Below, piece by piece: positions 30,102 through 41,080 of a stretch of DNA of 64,000 nucleotides. The notes beneath the pieces are model-generated. The model was not told where the DNA came from. It worked only from the letters and a program-made list of their open reading frames with translations, and did not search any database. Location of the stretch: positions 124,001-188,000 of the forward strand of contig CAVUYQ010000021.1 in NCBI GenBank assembly GCA_963745765.1, in the 5' to 3' direction. The position numbers and the translations under genes were made by a program. Source of the DNA: Ww85 sp963745765 (GTDB lineage: Bacteria; Desulfobacterota; Desulfobulbia; Desulfobulbales; Desulfocapsaceae). Every line of letters begins with the position of its first letter. The stretch's first letter is position 1.

Positions 30102-30881
30102 ATGCAGACGATCTCGCATGATGATTCGACCTATCTGACTAAACCGGGCCATGTCTCATTATTCAGCAGGACATTCCCTTCTTTGAGTTTTTATCCGAAA
30201 TTTGCCGGGATTATTTATAGAGCGAGCCGGGCGGCAAGGCTGGGGGCGGACTATGGTGATGATGCCTGGGGCCGGAGCAGTCTGTCGGTACTGGAGGCTC
30301 TTGAAAAGGTCGGGGTAACTATCCAGACAACGGGGCTTTCGTTTCTCAAACAGACGCCGGGGCCGGTGATCTTTGTCGGAAACCATCTGAGTGTACTGGA
30401 GACAGTCGTTCTTCCTGCCCTTATTATTCCTTACAAGTCTGTCACCTTCGTTGTCAAGGAAAGCCTTATCCACGTACCCGTTTTTAAGCATATCATGCGT
30501 TCCCGCAATCCGATTGTTGTTACCCGGAGCAATCCGCGCCATGATCTGAAAGTGGTTCTGGATGAGGGTTGTGATCGTCTGTCCAGAGGGGTGTCGATAA
30601 TCATTTTTCCCCAGACGACGAGGTCACCGTTTAACCCGGAACAGTTCAGCACCATCGCCATCAAACTGGCCAGAAAGGCCGACGTGCCAATTATACCATT
30701 GGCTCTGTTGACGGATGCCTGGGAGAATGGCCGGATGATGAAGGACTTTGGCCGGATCAAGCCGAACCGAAAGGTGCACTTTGCCTTTGGTGAGCCGATG
30801 AAAGTCGAGGGAAAGGGAAATGACACACATCAGGCGGTGATTGATTTTATCCAGGAACACCTCGCATTCTGGCAGAGGTGA
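30102..30881 (+). CDS. PlsC-like lysophospholipid acyltransferase with variant motifs
   Basis: A glycerolipid acyltransferase of the PlsC/LPLAT superfamily, 259 residues. Motif I is NHLSVLE (94-100), so the canonical H-X4-D is H95-X4-E100. Motif III reads FPQTTRS (169-175) in place of FPEGTRS. The surrounding blocks (FVVKESLIHVPVFKHIMR, VPIIPLALLTDAW) fit the family. Because the acidic relay and the phosphate-binding Glu are changed, the substrate may not be 1-acylglycerol 3-phosphate; a lipid A- or ornithine-lipid-type acyl acceptor would be an alternative. Assignment to the superfamily is good, the exact reaction is not. Confidence 0.75.
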   Translation: MQTISHDDSTYLTKPGHVSLFSRTFPSLSFYPKFAGIIYRASRAARLGADYGDDAWGRSSLSVLEALEKVGVTIQTTGLSFLKQTPGPVIFVGNHLSVLETVVLPALIIPYKSVTFVVKESLIHVPVFKHIMRSRNPIVVTRSNPRHDLKVVLDEGCDRLSRGVSIIIFPQTTRSPFNPEQFSTIAIKLARKADVPIIPLALLTDAWENGRMMKDFGRIKPNRKVHFAFGEPMKVEGKGNDTHQAVIDFIQEHLAFWQR

Positions 30882-31382
30882 TCCCGGCTGACCGTTATCC
30901 CCTGCCAGCGCATGTAACACGGAAAACCTGACGACTGACAGGGCTATTTTCCGGTGGCGGTTCTTCTGTGGTCAGCGATCCGGGGGCCGGGAAAATGATG
31001 GAGCAATTGCCTGTATCTTCAACATTCTTCTCCTGCTATGATTTTCCGCCGGGCGTTAATAGTTACTCAAAAACTGGATTACGTGCCGATGCTCTGTTAT
31101 GATAAATAGTCCGTTTGCTGAACAACGGCCGACGACAGGGTACGTCAGGTCCGGTTACGAGACTGCTCCTGATAGGTGAGATAACCACACCGGGAAGAAA
31201 CGTACAGATCACAATCGACTCGCCTCCGATGAACAGTACCGGTTACTGGAACAATAATAAGCAGACGGAAAAGTCGTTTTGCTCTGTCTGAAGTACCACA
31301 GCAAATTTCTTGATTTAAAAAATATCATGAATAAAAACAAATGGTAATGAACGTGGAGTTAAAAACGCCGGAAAGGTGACAG
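30882..31382. other. Intergenic region before the hybrid kinase
   Basis: These 501 bases between the acyltransferase and the kinase contain no gene I can support. I see no clear promoter, terminator or RNA fold. The last 80 bases are AT-rich and precede the GGTGA ribosome-binding site of the kinase. Confidence 0.5.
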
Positions 31383-34149
31383 GTGAAAATGAGTTTTCTC
31401 AGAAATCTGCCGGTCCAGAGTAAAATCTCACTCCTGATTCTGGCCATCTCCGGCACCGCCCTGGTGCTCTTTTCTTTATTATCGGTTGTTTATCAGGTCC
31501 AGAGCCTACGAGACAGCACGGTTGAGAAATTTGCGCTCATCTCCCGGGCTGTGGCCCATTTCCATAGAGAGCATCCTGACTCCCTGGACCATTCCGTGGC
31601 GGAATTGCTGATTGGTTTTTTGAAAGAAGACGAGGACGTTGAACTAGCGGTTTTTTACAATATTCACAATGAGGTCTCTGGTGTCTACAATCCCAATCCC
31701 TCGGCTTCCGTTTTACCTCTCCTCCCGCCCGGGAACATGCATAACAACGAGCACTATTTTTTCAGAGACGGGCACACCTACAAACTGAAAGTCTTTATTC
31801 CTGTTTTCGAGGGAAACGAGCGTCTCGGCACGCTGTATGCCGTGACGAATCTCAACACGTTGAAAAAACAGGTTCTTAAAACCGTTTTGGTTCTGATCAG
31901 CGGTATGATTTTCTTTTTCCTTGCCGCCCATTTCATCTCTCGCAGAATGCAGCGTTCCATCTATGAGCCGTTTTATACTCTTGCCGGAACGGCTCGGGAG
32001 ATAACCGAGTTCGGTGACTATTCTGTCCGCGTTGATCACAGCAGGGATGAGATTGGTGACCTGATAGGTAATTTCAATACCATGCTTGATGCCATTCAGG
32101 AACGGGATAACGAGCTGCATCAGCACCGGCATAATCTTGAACTGATGATAGAGGAACGCACGGAAGAACTTCGCCGGCATCGTGACGAGGCGGTGGCGGC
32201 AGCACAGGCAAAAACTGAATTCCTCGCCAACATGAGCCATGAAATTCGTACGCCGATGAACGGGGTTATCGGCGTCATTTCCCTCTTCAAGGATGCACCG
32301 TTGCCCGATGAGTATCGCCGGCTCCTCGGTACAGCAATAAAGTCCGCCGATTCGGTAATGTACGTCATCAATGATATCCTGGACTTTTCCAAAATAGATG
32401 CAGGTGTTCTGGAGTTTGAGTCTATTCCTTTTGATTTGCGGGAGTTAATGGATGAAACGGCGGCATTGTTTGTTGACTCGGTTAATTCCCAGAAGCTCGA
32501 TATTGTCTGTTTTGTCCCCTTGGACGTCCACTGTTTTGTTGCCGGAGATCCGGCCAGACTGCGGCAGATCCTGAATAATCTTGTCAACAATGCCGTTAAG
32601 TTTACCCCGGAAGGCCAGATAATCCTGAAGGTTGAACGGATTGAAATAAAGGACAATAAACAACTGCTCAGGTTCGTCGTTGCCGATACAGGAATAGGTA
32701 TCTCAGAGAAGGTCATACCGCGTCTTTTTGATAAATTTACCCAGGCCGAGGAATCGACGACCAGGCAATACGGCGGGACCGGACTGGGGTTGAATGTCTG
32801 TAAACAGCTTGTTGAACTGCAGGGCGGTGATATCGGCGTAAGCAGTGTTGAGAAACACGGCTCCGAATTCTGGTTTACGCTGCAGTTCGAGGTGGTGCCG
32901 GAACCGTTGATAACACCTTCGTGCATCGGACTTGAAAATGAGCGCATCCTTGTTGTCGATAATAATGAGACAACTCTCAAGGTCATTGAACACTACCTTT
33001 CGGCCTGTCACCAGGTAAAGGTCTCTTCATTTAAAAGCGGGAGATATGCCCTTAGATTTCTCGAGCAGCATTTGGCTACACAGAGTCCCTTCGATAAGAT
33101 TCTGATTGATCATTATATGCCGGAGATGGATGGTATTCATCTTGCCGCGGCAATTAAGGAAAAATACGGAGAAAAAACGCCGGAAATGTATATGCTCAGT
33201 CCCGGTAGCCTGGGAGCTCAAAACGCTTTTCTGGCAGGTTTTAAGGACGTTATATACAAACCGGTTCGTATTGATCAGCTCTATGATACGCTGGCAGGTC
33301 GGAAAATCAGTCGGGCACGGTCAATTCAAGAACGCTGGCAGTCATCGCCGTCCCAGCTCAAGGGAAGGGTGTTGCTGGTGGATGACGAGCCTATCAACCG
33401 CAAAGTGGCACGTGCGATACTTGAGAAGCTGGGTCTTGAAACGGACACGGCGATCAATGGCCGGAAGGCCTTGGATTTACTTGAAACTAATGATTATGAC
33501 GTCATTTTGATGGATTTGCAAATGCCTGAAATCAATGGCTATGAAGCGACCGAAAAAATCAGGGAACGGGAAACCAACCAATTTATTCGGCGAACAACTA
33601 TTATTGCGATGACGGCCAACGCTTTGGAGAGTACCAGGGCCCGGTGCTTTGAGGTGGGAATGGATGATTACATCTCAAAACCGATAAAACCAGAATCATT
33701 AGCCGCACGTCTCAGTCCCTGGCTGAACCCCGGCACTAGCAATGTCCTGGCTGACAGAGAAGAACAGGACCCCCTGTATGAGCCGGATACGTCGGCTGCT
33801 CCGGCTACCTCTGATCTGGGACAGAGAGCGCTCCTTGCAATTTGTCGGTGGGGATGCGACTCTTCTGAACGATTTGACTCGTCTCTTTCTGGAAAGAAAC
33901 GAGATTTTGCTTCGCAACCTTGAAGATGCCATCTATTCCGGTAACCCGGCCCGGCTTGACGACGCAGCCCATACGTACAAGGATGCGGTCAATCATTTCT
34001 GGGCTGAGTCCCTGCGAGAGGTTGCCTTTGAACTTGAAATGAAAGGGAAGTCCGGAATTATGAGCGGCAGCAAAGAACTATTTGCCAAACTGGATCGTAT
34101 GGCTGTCAGACTGGTTGAAGAACTTAATCAATTTCTCAGAGAAGAGTAG
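31383..34149 (+). CDS. Hybrid sensor histidine kinase (BarA-like) with two receiver domains and HPt, one frameshift
   Basis: A membrane sensor running a four-step phosphorelay. Transmembrane helices flank a periplasmic sensor region (about 15-35 and 165-180), followed by HAMP. The dimerisation domain contains FLANMSHEIRTPMNG with the phosphoacceptor His, and the ATPase has LVNNAVKF, DTGIGI and GGTGLGL. Receiver 1 keeps its Asp in LIDHYMPEMDG but has VDNN instead of the usual acidic pair. Receiver 2 is typical (VDDE, MDLQMPEINGYEA). The HPt domain carries AAHTYKDAV with the His. One extra base in AATTT near 33838-33842 separates the HPt from the rest; removing it gives 921 aa. The start may be GTG 31383 or ATG 31389. 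Confidence 0.85.
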
Positions 34150-34171
34150 GACGCGTGATCCTTCGCATGCA

Positions 34172-36097
34172 TCAGAGAGATGTCTCTTTGTTAATGACGA
34201 CTCTGTTTCTGCCCTGCTGTTTGGCTCGATAAAGCGCTATGTCTGCTGCCTTGGTCATCTCTTCCCCGTCCGTCATACTTCCACTCCAGGCGGCAACCCC
34301 GAGGCTGATTGTTGTCTTGACAGGGATGTTCCCGTGAAAAACCCGATGCAACTCCACTGCCGTGCGCAGTCGTTCGGCCAGTAATCCGGCTTCAAGCAGG
34401 CTGCTGCGGTCGCAGATGACCAGAAACTCCTCTCCTCCAATCCGACTGACCATATCGTAACTTCTGGCAGAGTTCTGGAAAATTCCGGCAATTTCTTTGA
34501 GAACCTTGTCTCCCACATCGTGGCCATACTTGTCATTGACCTGTTTGAAATTGTCCAGGTCAATCATTATACAGCAGAGCGGTTCTTTGTGCCGAAGTGA
34601 CTCTGCCACGGCATCTTTGAGGCGGTTCAGGGCACTTCTGCGGTTCGGCAGGCCGGTGAGGACATCAGTCATCGCCATATTCTGAAGTTTCAGGTTCGCT
34701 GAAGCCAGAAGATCGGCGTATTGCTGAATAACCTCGCGGTCCCGGTGAATCATTTGTTGATAACCGATAATTCTCTCACCGCTCCGAATACGCGCTTCCA
34801 GGACCTTGGGGGTAAAAGGTTTTACCATAAAGTCGTCGGCCCCGGCTTCAAGTGCCTGGATGAGTTCCTCGTCTGATTCCTTGCCGGTGAGCATAATGAT
34901 ATAAATGTGACGGGTCGAGGCATTGTCTCTTAATGCTTTACACAAATCGATTCCGTTTAATTTGGGCATGCGCCAGTCGGTGATCAGTAAATGCGGCTTT
35001 TTCTCAAAAGCCAGTCTCAGTCCATCCTCACCATTGTCCGCCGTAAAGACCATGTTTCCGTTTCCATTCAACAGACGGCTCAGACTGAGCAGTGTCATGG
35101 GATCGTCATCAATCACCAGGATTTTGAATGTTTCTCTGTTAAGATATTGATTTAATGATGTATTTAAACTTCTTTCAGACTTGTTTAAATTTCGATAAGC
35201 CGGGCAATCCTGGGTAGGAATTTTGAGGATGTACCCCCAGCGTTGCCATTTCCTCACGATATCATCGAAAATATCTGCAAATTCAGACTCTTCTATCCCA
35301 AATGCAGTCGCGGATCTCTCGGCTGATATAATCCTGTCCTGTAATGGCATTTCCAGCAGGCACATCTCGGCTATGGTCTCAGCGAACAGCAACATCGTTC
35401 GTATCAGGGTAACATGCTCATCATCACGGTCCGGGCGCTCCTCGGCAGTATTGAAGTTCACTGCTTGGGCGAATACGTGGGGCAGGTGCCATGATTGGAA
35501 CAGCTTACTGCTCAATTCTTCATGACCCAGACCGAAGTGCTTGACTTCCTGGTCGAGTTGAGACTGCCGGGAGAGTTGTCTGGAGAGAATCTCGGTGTAG
35601 TCTTCAGGGAACAGGGAAGCCAGGGCGAGGCGACCGACCTGGAACAGCAGGCCGCAGACAAAGAGTTCATCATGCTTCCTGTTGCCGGTACGGCGGGCAA
35701 GGACCCGGCAGGCGACAGCTCTGGCCAATGAGTGGGACCAGAACCTTTGATGGCTGAACAAGGTGCATCTGCCGTGCTTGTTCCGGGCCAGCAGTGAGAA
35801 GCCAAGCAGCAGCTGTATACTGGTCTCAGCCCCAAGTTTTGCCATCCCATCCGCGAGGGAAGGGGGGTTTTCAAACGGTAGGCTGATGCCTGTTACATAC
35901 TCCAGGAGATAGGAACAAAGCTCCGGATCGGTCTCAACTTTTGCTGCAATCTGAGCCGGATCAGCACCAGGGAGATGATATTTTTCTGCTATTTCGTAAA
36001 AGAGAGGGGAGGGGCCGGGCATGGAGCCCATATCCATCAATCTTGAAAAAATTTCTGATTTACTCATCGGGCCCGCATAAAAAGAATTAAGCCTCAC
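34172..36097 (-). CDS. HDOD, receiver and GGDEF protein (predicted diguanylate cyclase)
   Basis: A 641-residue signalling protein with an N-terminal HDOD domain (about 20-210), a receiver (VIDDDPMTLLSLSRLL..., TDWRMPKLNGIDL with the phosphoacceptor Asp) and a GGDEF domain. The catalytic loop is RIGGEEF, an active variant. The inhibitory RxxD motif (RSYD) sits at the standard spacing, so product feedback by cyclic di-GMP is expected. The stop lies 22 nt from the convergent hybrid kinase, suggesting a shared pathway, although they are not co-transcribed. Activation by phosphorylation is inferred from domain content. A possible first Met is 36097; a second at 36067 (MSKSEIF) is equally plausible. 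Confidence 0.85.
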   Translation of the reverse strand: MRLNSFYAGPMSKSEIFSRLMDMGSMPGPSPLFYEIAEKYHLPGADPAQIAAKVETDPELCSYLLEYVTGISLPFENPPSLADGMAKLGAETSIQLLLGFSLLARNKHGRCTLFSHQRFWSHSLARAVACRVLARRTGNRKHDELFVCGLLFQVGRLALASLFPEDYTEILSRQLSRQSQLDQEVKHFGLGHEELSSKLFQSWHLPHVFAQAVNFNTAEERPDRDDEHVTLIRTMLLFAETIAEMCLLEMPLQDRIISAERSATAFGIEESEFADIFDDIVRKWQRWGYILKIPTQDCPAYRNLNKSERSLNTSLNQYLNRETFKILVIDDDPMTLLSLSRLLNGNGNMVFTADNGEDGLRLAFEKKPHLLITDWRMPKLNGIDLCKALRDNASTRHIYIIMLTGKESDEELIQALEAGADDFMVKPFTPKVLEARIRSGERIIGYQQMIHRDREVIQQYADLLASANLKLQNMAMTDVLTGLPNRRSALNRLKDAVAESLRHKEPLCCIMIDLDNFKQVNDKYGHDVGDKVLKEIAGIFQNSARSYDMVSRIGGEEFLVICDRSSLLEAGLLAERLRTAVELHRVFHGNIPVKTTISLGVAAWSGSMTDGEEMTKAADIALYRAKQQGRNRVVINKETSL

Positions 36098-36275
36098 CCA
36101 CGAAGTGCATCTCTATTACCGGTATTCAATAGTTATTTTAGCTGATAAATAGTGAAAGTACAAGTGCTTGGCCGCCATGAACAGACCAGTGGCAATAATG
36201 TGTTACAACGGGCGATGGAAAAAAAAACATCTCATGGTGCCAGCCTCCCGGAACCTGCCTGCGCGAAGAGCATAA

Positions 36276-37748
36276 TCAGGGGATGGTGATCATCCCCTGG
36301 ATGCGGTCAAGTTCAGCCAGGGACTGGGAGTAAAGAACTTTCGATCTGTTTTCACTGGAAAGGGCGCTGGCGTAATCCTGCTGGGCAATCAGGACATCAA
36401 GCGTCGTGGATCGTCCTGCGTCAAATTTTGCCTGTTCCGCTTCGAGTCTTTTTTCTGTTGCCAGGGCAGTTTTTGAAGTTGCTCCAATTGCCTTCAAGGC
36501 AAGTTCAACATCACGCAGGGTTACCCTGACTGTACGCCTGATTTCCTGTTTGAGGAGTTCGAGGCTTGTCCTGTTTTTATTTCTCAGGGCAAGCGCCTGA
36601 CGATGCTGGCCTTCTGCCAGTGAATTGTCGAATGGTCGGGAAAGAGACACACCCACCTGCCACTGGGTATCGCTGTTGCTGAAGGAGTTGTCGATGGCGC
36701 TGCCATAGGTGTCCCCGGTTCCGCCATAGCCCAGGGAACCGAAAAGATTCAGGTCCGGGAGAATTTCGTTTTTGGCTTTGGTAACCTGGTAATCGGAGGC
36801 CTTGATCTGGAGTGACGCCGCCTTGACATCCGGGCGGTTTGTCAGTGCATTGTTCAGTACAGCTGTAATATCCGGTTCAACGGGCGTCGTATCAGGCAGA
36901 TTCACCGGTTTGAATGGTGCCAGCCAGTCGTGACTGTTCATAAGAAATTTCAGATTATCTTCAGCCACGCCAACGGCACGTTCTCCTGTAATAAGATCCT
37001 GTTCTCGCAGGGCTACTTCGGACTCCGGCTGATAGATGTCGATCTTTGCCAGTTTTCCCGCGTTGATTTTTGTCAGGGTATCATCTCGTAATTTCTTGGC
37101 CAGGGTCAAGGCCAGTTGCAGGACATCAAGATTCTGGTGTGCAAAAACGAGTTCCCAATAGGCTTTTTTAACTGTCGCGGCCAGATCGGCTGCGGCACTG
37201 TCTACCTGAAATGAGCTGGCTTCGAGCTGAGTCAGGGCACTGTTCAGGTCTGCCATCTGGACTTCGGAACCTCGGCCTTTCAAAAGGGGCTGGCTGATAC
37301 TGACTTCCACCCCGGTATTGTAAACCGGGTCAAAAAGATAGATATCGGAATTGGTATTAAGGTCGCCGTTGTTCCAGCGCAAATCCATTTCCGTACCGGT
37401 GGAAAAGCGTTTCTGGACCCCGGCGTTCCAGGTAGCGGTGCGCTCCTCTGCTAAAGCGATAACGGTGACCGGTTGCGTATTGTTATCGGTCGCCCCGATA
37501 TCGGCCGAGAGTAGCGGATCAAAAACGCCTTCAGCGGCGAGGGCGGTCCCTTCTGCGAAGGCAACATCCTGTTGCTGCAATTTAAGGCCCAGGTTTTCCC
37601 TTAGGGCTGTTTCCACGGCCTCTGCTATGTCAAGTGCTATAACTTCATTCGTGTTGCCGGAATCACTGCCGAAACAGTGTCCGGGAATGATAACAAGCCC
37701 GAGGCTGATAAAAAGTGAAAATGATCTGAAAAAAAGTAGGTATCTCAT
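36276..37748 (-). CDS. TolC-family outer-membrane efflux protein
   Basis: The outer-membrane channel of the tripartite RND pump encoded upstream. The 490-residue product has an N-terminal signal peptide (LFFRSFSLFISLGLVI..., cleavage near residue 27). It has the duplicated OEP layout with long helices: first half around SAAADLAATVKKAYWELVFAHQNLDVL, second around LALRNKNRTSLELLKQEIRRTV. The final helix ends SLAELDRIQGMI. Its ATG overlaps the transporter stop by 4 nt. Confidence 0.87.
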   Translation of the reverse strand: MRYLLFFRSFSLFISLGLVIIPGHCFGSDSGNTNEVIALDIAEAVETALRENLGLKLQQQDVAFAEGTALAAEGVFDPLLSADIGATDNNTQPVTVIALAEERTATWNAGVQKRFSTGTEMDLRWNNGDLNTNSDIYLFDPVYNTGVEVSISQPLLKGRGSEVQMADLNSALTQLEASSFQVDSAAADLAATVKKAYWELVFAHQNLDVLQLALTLAKKLRDDTLTKINAGKLAKIDIYQPESEVALREQDLITGERAVGVAEDNLKFLMNSHDWLAPFKPVNLPDTTPVEPDITAVLNNALTNRPDVKAASLQIKASDYQVTKAKNEILPDLNLFGSLGYGGTGDTYGSAIDNSFSNSDTQWQVGVSLSRPFDNSLAEGQHRQALALRNKNRTSLELLKQEIRRTVRVTLRDVELALKAIGATSKTALATEKRLEAEQAKFDAGRSTTLDVLIAQQDYASALSSENRSKVLYSQSLAELDRIQGMITIP

Positions 37749-40700
37749 TCCTGTTCCTTTTTTATAAGAGGTTCGCCGGCAAGCCAGGGATATGGTTTCC
37801 AGTAGAGGTCTTCTATCGTTTCGCCGATTCGCCGGCGAAATTCAGAGGCTTGTTCGATCATATAATAGAGGGTTGGTACGACCAGCAGGGTCAGAAAGGT
37901 GGCGACCATCAGACCGAAAATTACCACGACGGCCATGGAGCGCCACCACTGGCTTGATTCGCTTACCCACGACATCGAGAAGGTGTGAAAATCAAAGGAT
38001 ATGCCGGTCACCATGGGGATGAGGCCAAGGATGGTGGTTACCGCTGTCAGTAGTACCGGTCTCAGCCTGGTGGCTCCGGCGGAAATGACCGCATCGCGCA
38101 ATTCGTAGCCGCGTTCTCTGAGTTTATTGGTGTAATCGATCAGGACGATGGCATTGTTGACAACGACGCCAGCCAGAGAGATGACCCCGACTCCGGTCAT
38201 GATGATACCGAAAGGCTGAGCAAACAGGGCCAGCCCGAGAAAAGCTCCACCCAGAGACAGGATGACCGAGGTCATGATAATAAACGGCTGGCTGACCGAA
38301 TTAAACATTGCTACCAGGATAAGAAAAATTAACAGGAGTGCTACCAGGAAGGCCTTGGTGAGAAAATCCTCCGATTCCTGCTGAAATTCAAACTCTCCGG
38401 TGAATTTCACATTATATCCGGGCGGCAAGGCAACGCGTTGAAGAAATTTCTCGGCTTCCGCCCGAGCCACAGGACCCGGGATTTTTGTCTCATCGACATT
38501 GGCCTTTACGGTAACGACCCGTTGGTTATTGATCCGGTTAATATCTCCGATAGACCCGGCAAAGGTGATCCTGGCCAAGGTTGAGAGCGGAACAATCTCG
38601 CCTGAGGGGGTCGGCAGCATCAGTTCATTGAGCAGGTCGACCACCTTGCGATCTGCCTCCTTAAGCTGAACCGTGATATCGTAATCATCATCACCCTCCC
38701 GGAAGGAGGAAACCTCAAGACCGTTGTAGGCACTTTTCAGGGCAAAGCCGATCATACTGGTTGTCATACCGAACAGGGCCGCCTTTTGTCGATCAACGTT
38801 TACTTGTACCGACGGAATTCCCTGAACAAAATCATCGCGGACATCTTCAACGTATGGGATGGTTGTAAGTATATCCTTGATCTTTTTTGAAATTTCACCA
38901 AGCACAATGAAATTGTCACCCGACACCTCGATATTGATCGGGGCGCCGGTCGGTGGTCCTTCCTCTTCTTTGGCAATGGTGATTTTTCCGCCGGGAATGT
39001 TCTGGACACGATGACGTATCTCTTCCACATCCTTCTCGGAAGAGCGCCAGCGATCCTGGAGCTCGACAAAACGTACGCCCACATGACTTGGGGTGTTTGA
39101 TGAGAATGACGAGCCACCGCTTGCTTTAACGGTTCCTTTCATATAGATGCTTTCGATATTTTTCAGATCACTGGGACCTGACAATATCAGGCCGTTACCC
39201 ATATCATGCTTTTTCGGGGCAAGGGCCTGTAACGGTGTCAGATCGGGATCAGGCGAACTGCCTCCTGTCTCGTTATCAACACCGCTGAGAGCGAATTCGA
39301 CGCGTTGGATGATACGGTCGACATAGTCGATACTCGCCCCCTCCGGTACATCGACGTTGACATAAATTCCTTTTGGTTCAATTTCAGGGAAAAATTCCAG
39401 CGGTTTTTGCAGACCGACCACCAGCAGCCAGCCCTGTACCATCAGGATCAGTATGCAGAAGGCGATGAGGATGACGCTCAGGGGCGTGCGAAGAGCATGT
39501 TTCAGAACCCTGCTATAGCCGGTCAGCAGAAATCCCTTGATCTCTGCCGGTTTTTCTACCGCAGCCAGGAGCTCTTCCTGGGGCAGCTGCACTCTCGTCG
39601 TTCGGGGATTTTTCACTTTCATGAAGAGAGAGGCCATGGCCGGGTTAATGACCAGGGCAACAAAAAGGCTTGAAGAGAGGGTAATGATCAGGGTGAGCGG
39701 CAGGTAGCTCATGAATTCGCCCATGATTCCCGGCCAGAATAGCATGGGGGAAAAGGCGGCCAGGGTGGTCAGGGTCGAGCCGATGACCGGATAAGCGACT
39801 TCTGAAGTTGCCTTCATGGCCGCTTCCTGGCGTGAGGCTCCCTGCTCCATGTAGCGGTAGCAGTTCTCGACAATGACAATGGCATTGTCAACGAGCATGC
39901 CGAGCGCAAGCGTCAGGCTGAACAGCACGACCATGTTCAGGGTTATTCCCATCAGGTAGAGCACGATGAAGGTGAGCAGCATGGAAAAGGGGATGGCCAG
40001 GCTGACCAGCAGTGCGTTTCTGATGCCCATGACCAGGAAAATGACAATAAGGACCAGGACCAGGCCCGAGAGAATATTGTTCTCCAGGTCCGCTACCATG
40101 TTTTTGATGTCACGGGATTTGTCCAGAACCTTGGTGATCTCGGTGCCAAGGGGCCAGGATGACTGTCTGAGTTCCATCAGGGTATCAACCGCGTTGCTGA
40201 TCGGGATAATGTTTTCACCCGAACGTTTCTTTACCGAAATATTGATCGCGTCTCTGCCGTTTAAGCGGGAGCGGGATGTTTCTTCCTTGAAGCCGTCAAC
40301 GACCTTGGCAACATCTTTGAGATAGACCGGTTCACCGTCATGAATGGTCAGGACAAGGCCGTAGATTTCTTCAGGGGTGGAAAACTCTCCCGGGACCCGT
40401 AATTGGAAGCGCCCATTGCCAAGGCGGATGGCCCCACCGGAGGTGTTCTGGTTTTCAGCATAGACAACTGACTGAAGGTTGCTGATACTCAGTCCGTAAT
40501 GGGCCAGTTTCTCCGGATCGACTTCTACCCTGATCTCCCGCTCAAGACCGCCGGTGACATCCACCTCAAGAACACCGCTGATTGCCTCGATATCATCTTT
40601 AAGATCATCGGCAATCTTTTTCAGACAGGGCAGGCCGCAGGTACCGGAAAGAGAAAAGACAACAATGGGCATTTCAGAAAAGTTCACCTCGAATACCGAT

Positions 40701-41080
40701 GGGTCATCTTCAAGATCGGTCGGCAGTTCACCCAGTGCCTCGTCAACTTTGTCCTTGACATCCTGCAGGGCCTTGTCGATATCAGTGCCGGTGATGAACT
40801 CGATATTAATCGAAGATAGTCCTTCGGAACTGACCGACTGAATTTTCTTTAAACCATCCAGTCCCTTGAGTTTCTTTTCAATCTCGATGGTCACCGCTGT
40901 TTCTATATCGGTTGGAGAGACGCCCCGATAACTCGTGGAAACAAAGACATTGGGAATGGTGATATCGGGATCGCTCTCCCGTGGCAGCACCATATAGCAA
41001 TAGACGCCGATGATGATGAGCAGAAGGGCAAGTACAACAACTGTTGTACTTTTTTTGACGGCTGTATCGGAGATGATCAT
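37745..41080 (-). CDS. RND-family efflux transporter (AcrB/HAE type)
   Basis: The proton-driven inner-membrane pump of an efflux system. The 1,111-residue protein shows 12 predicted membrane helices in two halves. The N-terminal helix (VLALLLIIIGVYCYMVLPRE) is followed by a docking and porter region, and the TM4 motif LGMLVDNAIVIVENCYRYME carries the relay Asp. The second half carries GVGVISLAGVVVNNAIVLIDY. It has an extended C-terminal tail after TM12. Substrate cannot be predicted; it is a little longer than AcrB (1,049 aa), partly from the middle loop at about 500-680. It overlaps both neighbours by 4 nt (ATGA). Confidence 0.9.
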   Translation of the reverse strand: MIISDTAVKKSTTVVVLALLLIIIGVYCYMVLPRESDPDITIPNVFVSTSYRGVSPTDIETAVTIEIEKKLKGLDGLKKIQSVSSEGLSSINIEFITGTDIDKALQDVKDKVDEALGELPTDLEDDPSVFEVNFSEMPIVVFSLSGTCGLPCLKKIADDLKDDIEAISGVLEVDVTGGLEREIRVEVDPEKLAHYGLSISNLQSVVYAENQNTSGGAIRLGNGRFQLRVPGEFSTPEEIYGLVLTIHDGEPVYLKDVAKVVDGFKEETSRSRLNGRDAINISVKKRSGENIIPISNAVDTLMELRQSSWPLGTEITKVLDKSRDIKNMVADLENNILSGLVLVLIVIFLVMGIRNALLVSLAIPFSMLLTFIVLYLMGITLNMVVLFSLTLALGMLVDNAIVIVENCYRYMEQGASRQEAAMKATSEVAYPVIGSTLTTLAAFSPMLFWPGIMGEFMSYLPLTLIITLSSSLFVALVINPAMASLFMKVKNPRTTRVQLPQEELLAAVEKPAEIKGFLLTGYSRVLKHALRTPLSVILIAFCILILMVQGWLLVVGLQKPLEFFPEIEPKGIYVNVDVPEGASIDYVDRIIQRVEFALSGVDNETGGSSPDPDLTPLQALAPKKHDMGNGLILSGPSDLKNIESIYMKGTVKASGGSSFSSNTPSHVGVRFVELQDRWRSSEKDVEEIRHRVQNIPGGKITIAKEEEGPPTGAPINIEVSGDNFIVLGEISKKIKDILTTIPYVEDVRDDFVQGIPSVQVNVDRQKAALFGMTTSMIGFALKSAYNGLEVSSFREGDDDYDITVQLKEADRKVVDLLNELMLPTPSGEIVPLSTLARITFAGSIGDINRINNQRVVTVKANVDETKIPGPVARAEAEKFLQRVALPPGYNVKFTGEFEFQQESEDFLTKAFLVALLLIFLILVAMFNSVSQPFIIMTSVILSLGGAFLGLALFAQPFGIIMTGVGVISLAGVVVNNAIVLIDYTNKLRERGYELRDAVISAGATRLRPVLLTAVTTILGLIPMVTGISFDFHTFSMSWVSESSQWWRSMAVVVIFGLMVATFLTLLVVPTLYYMIEQASEFRRRIGETIEDLYWKPYPWLAGEPLIKKEQE

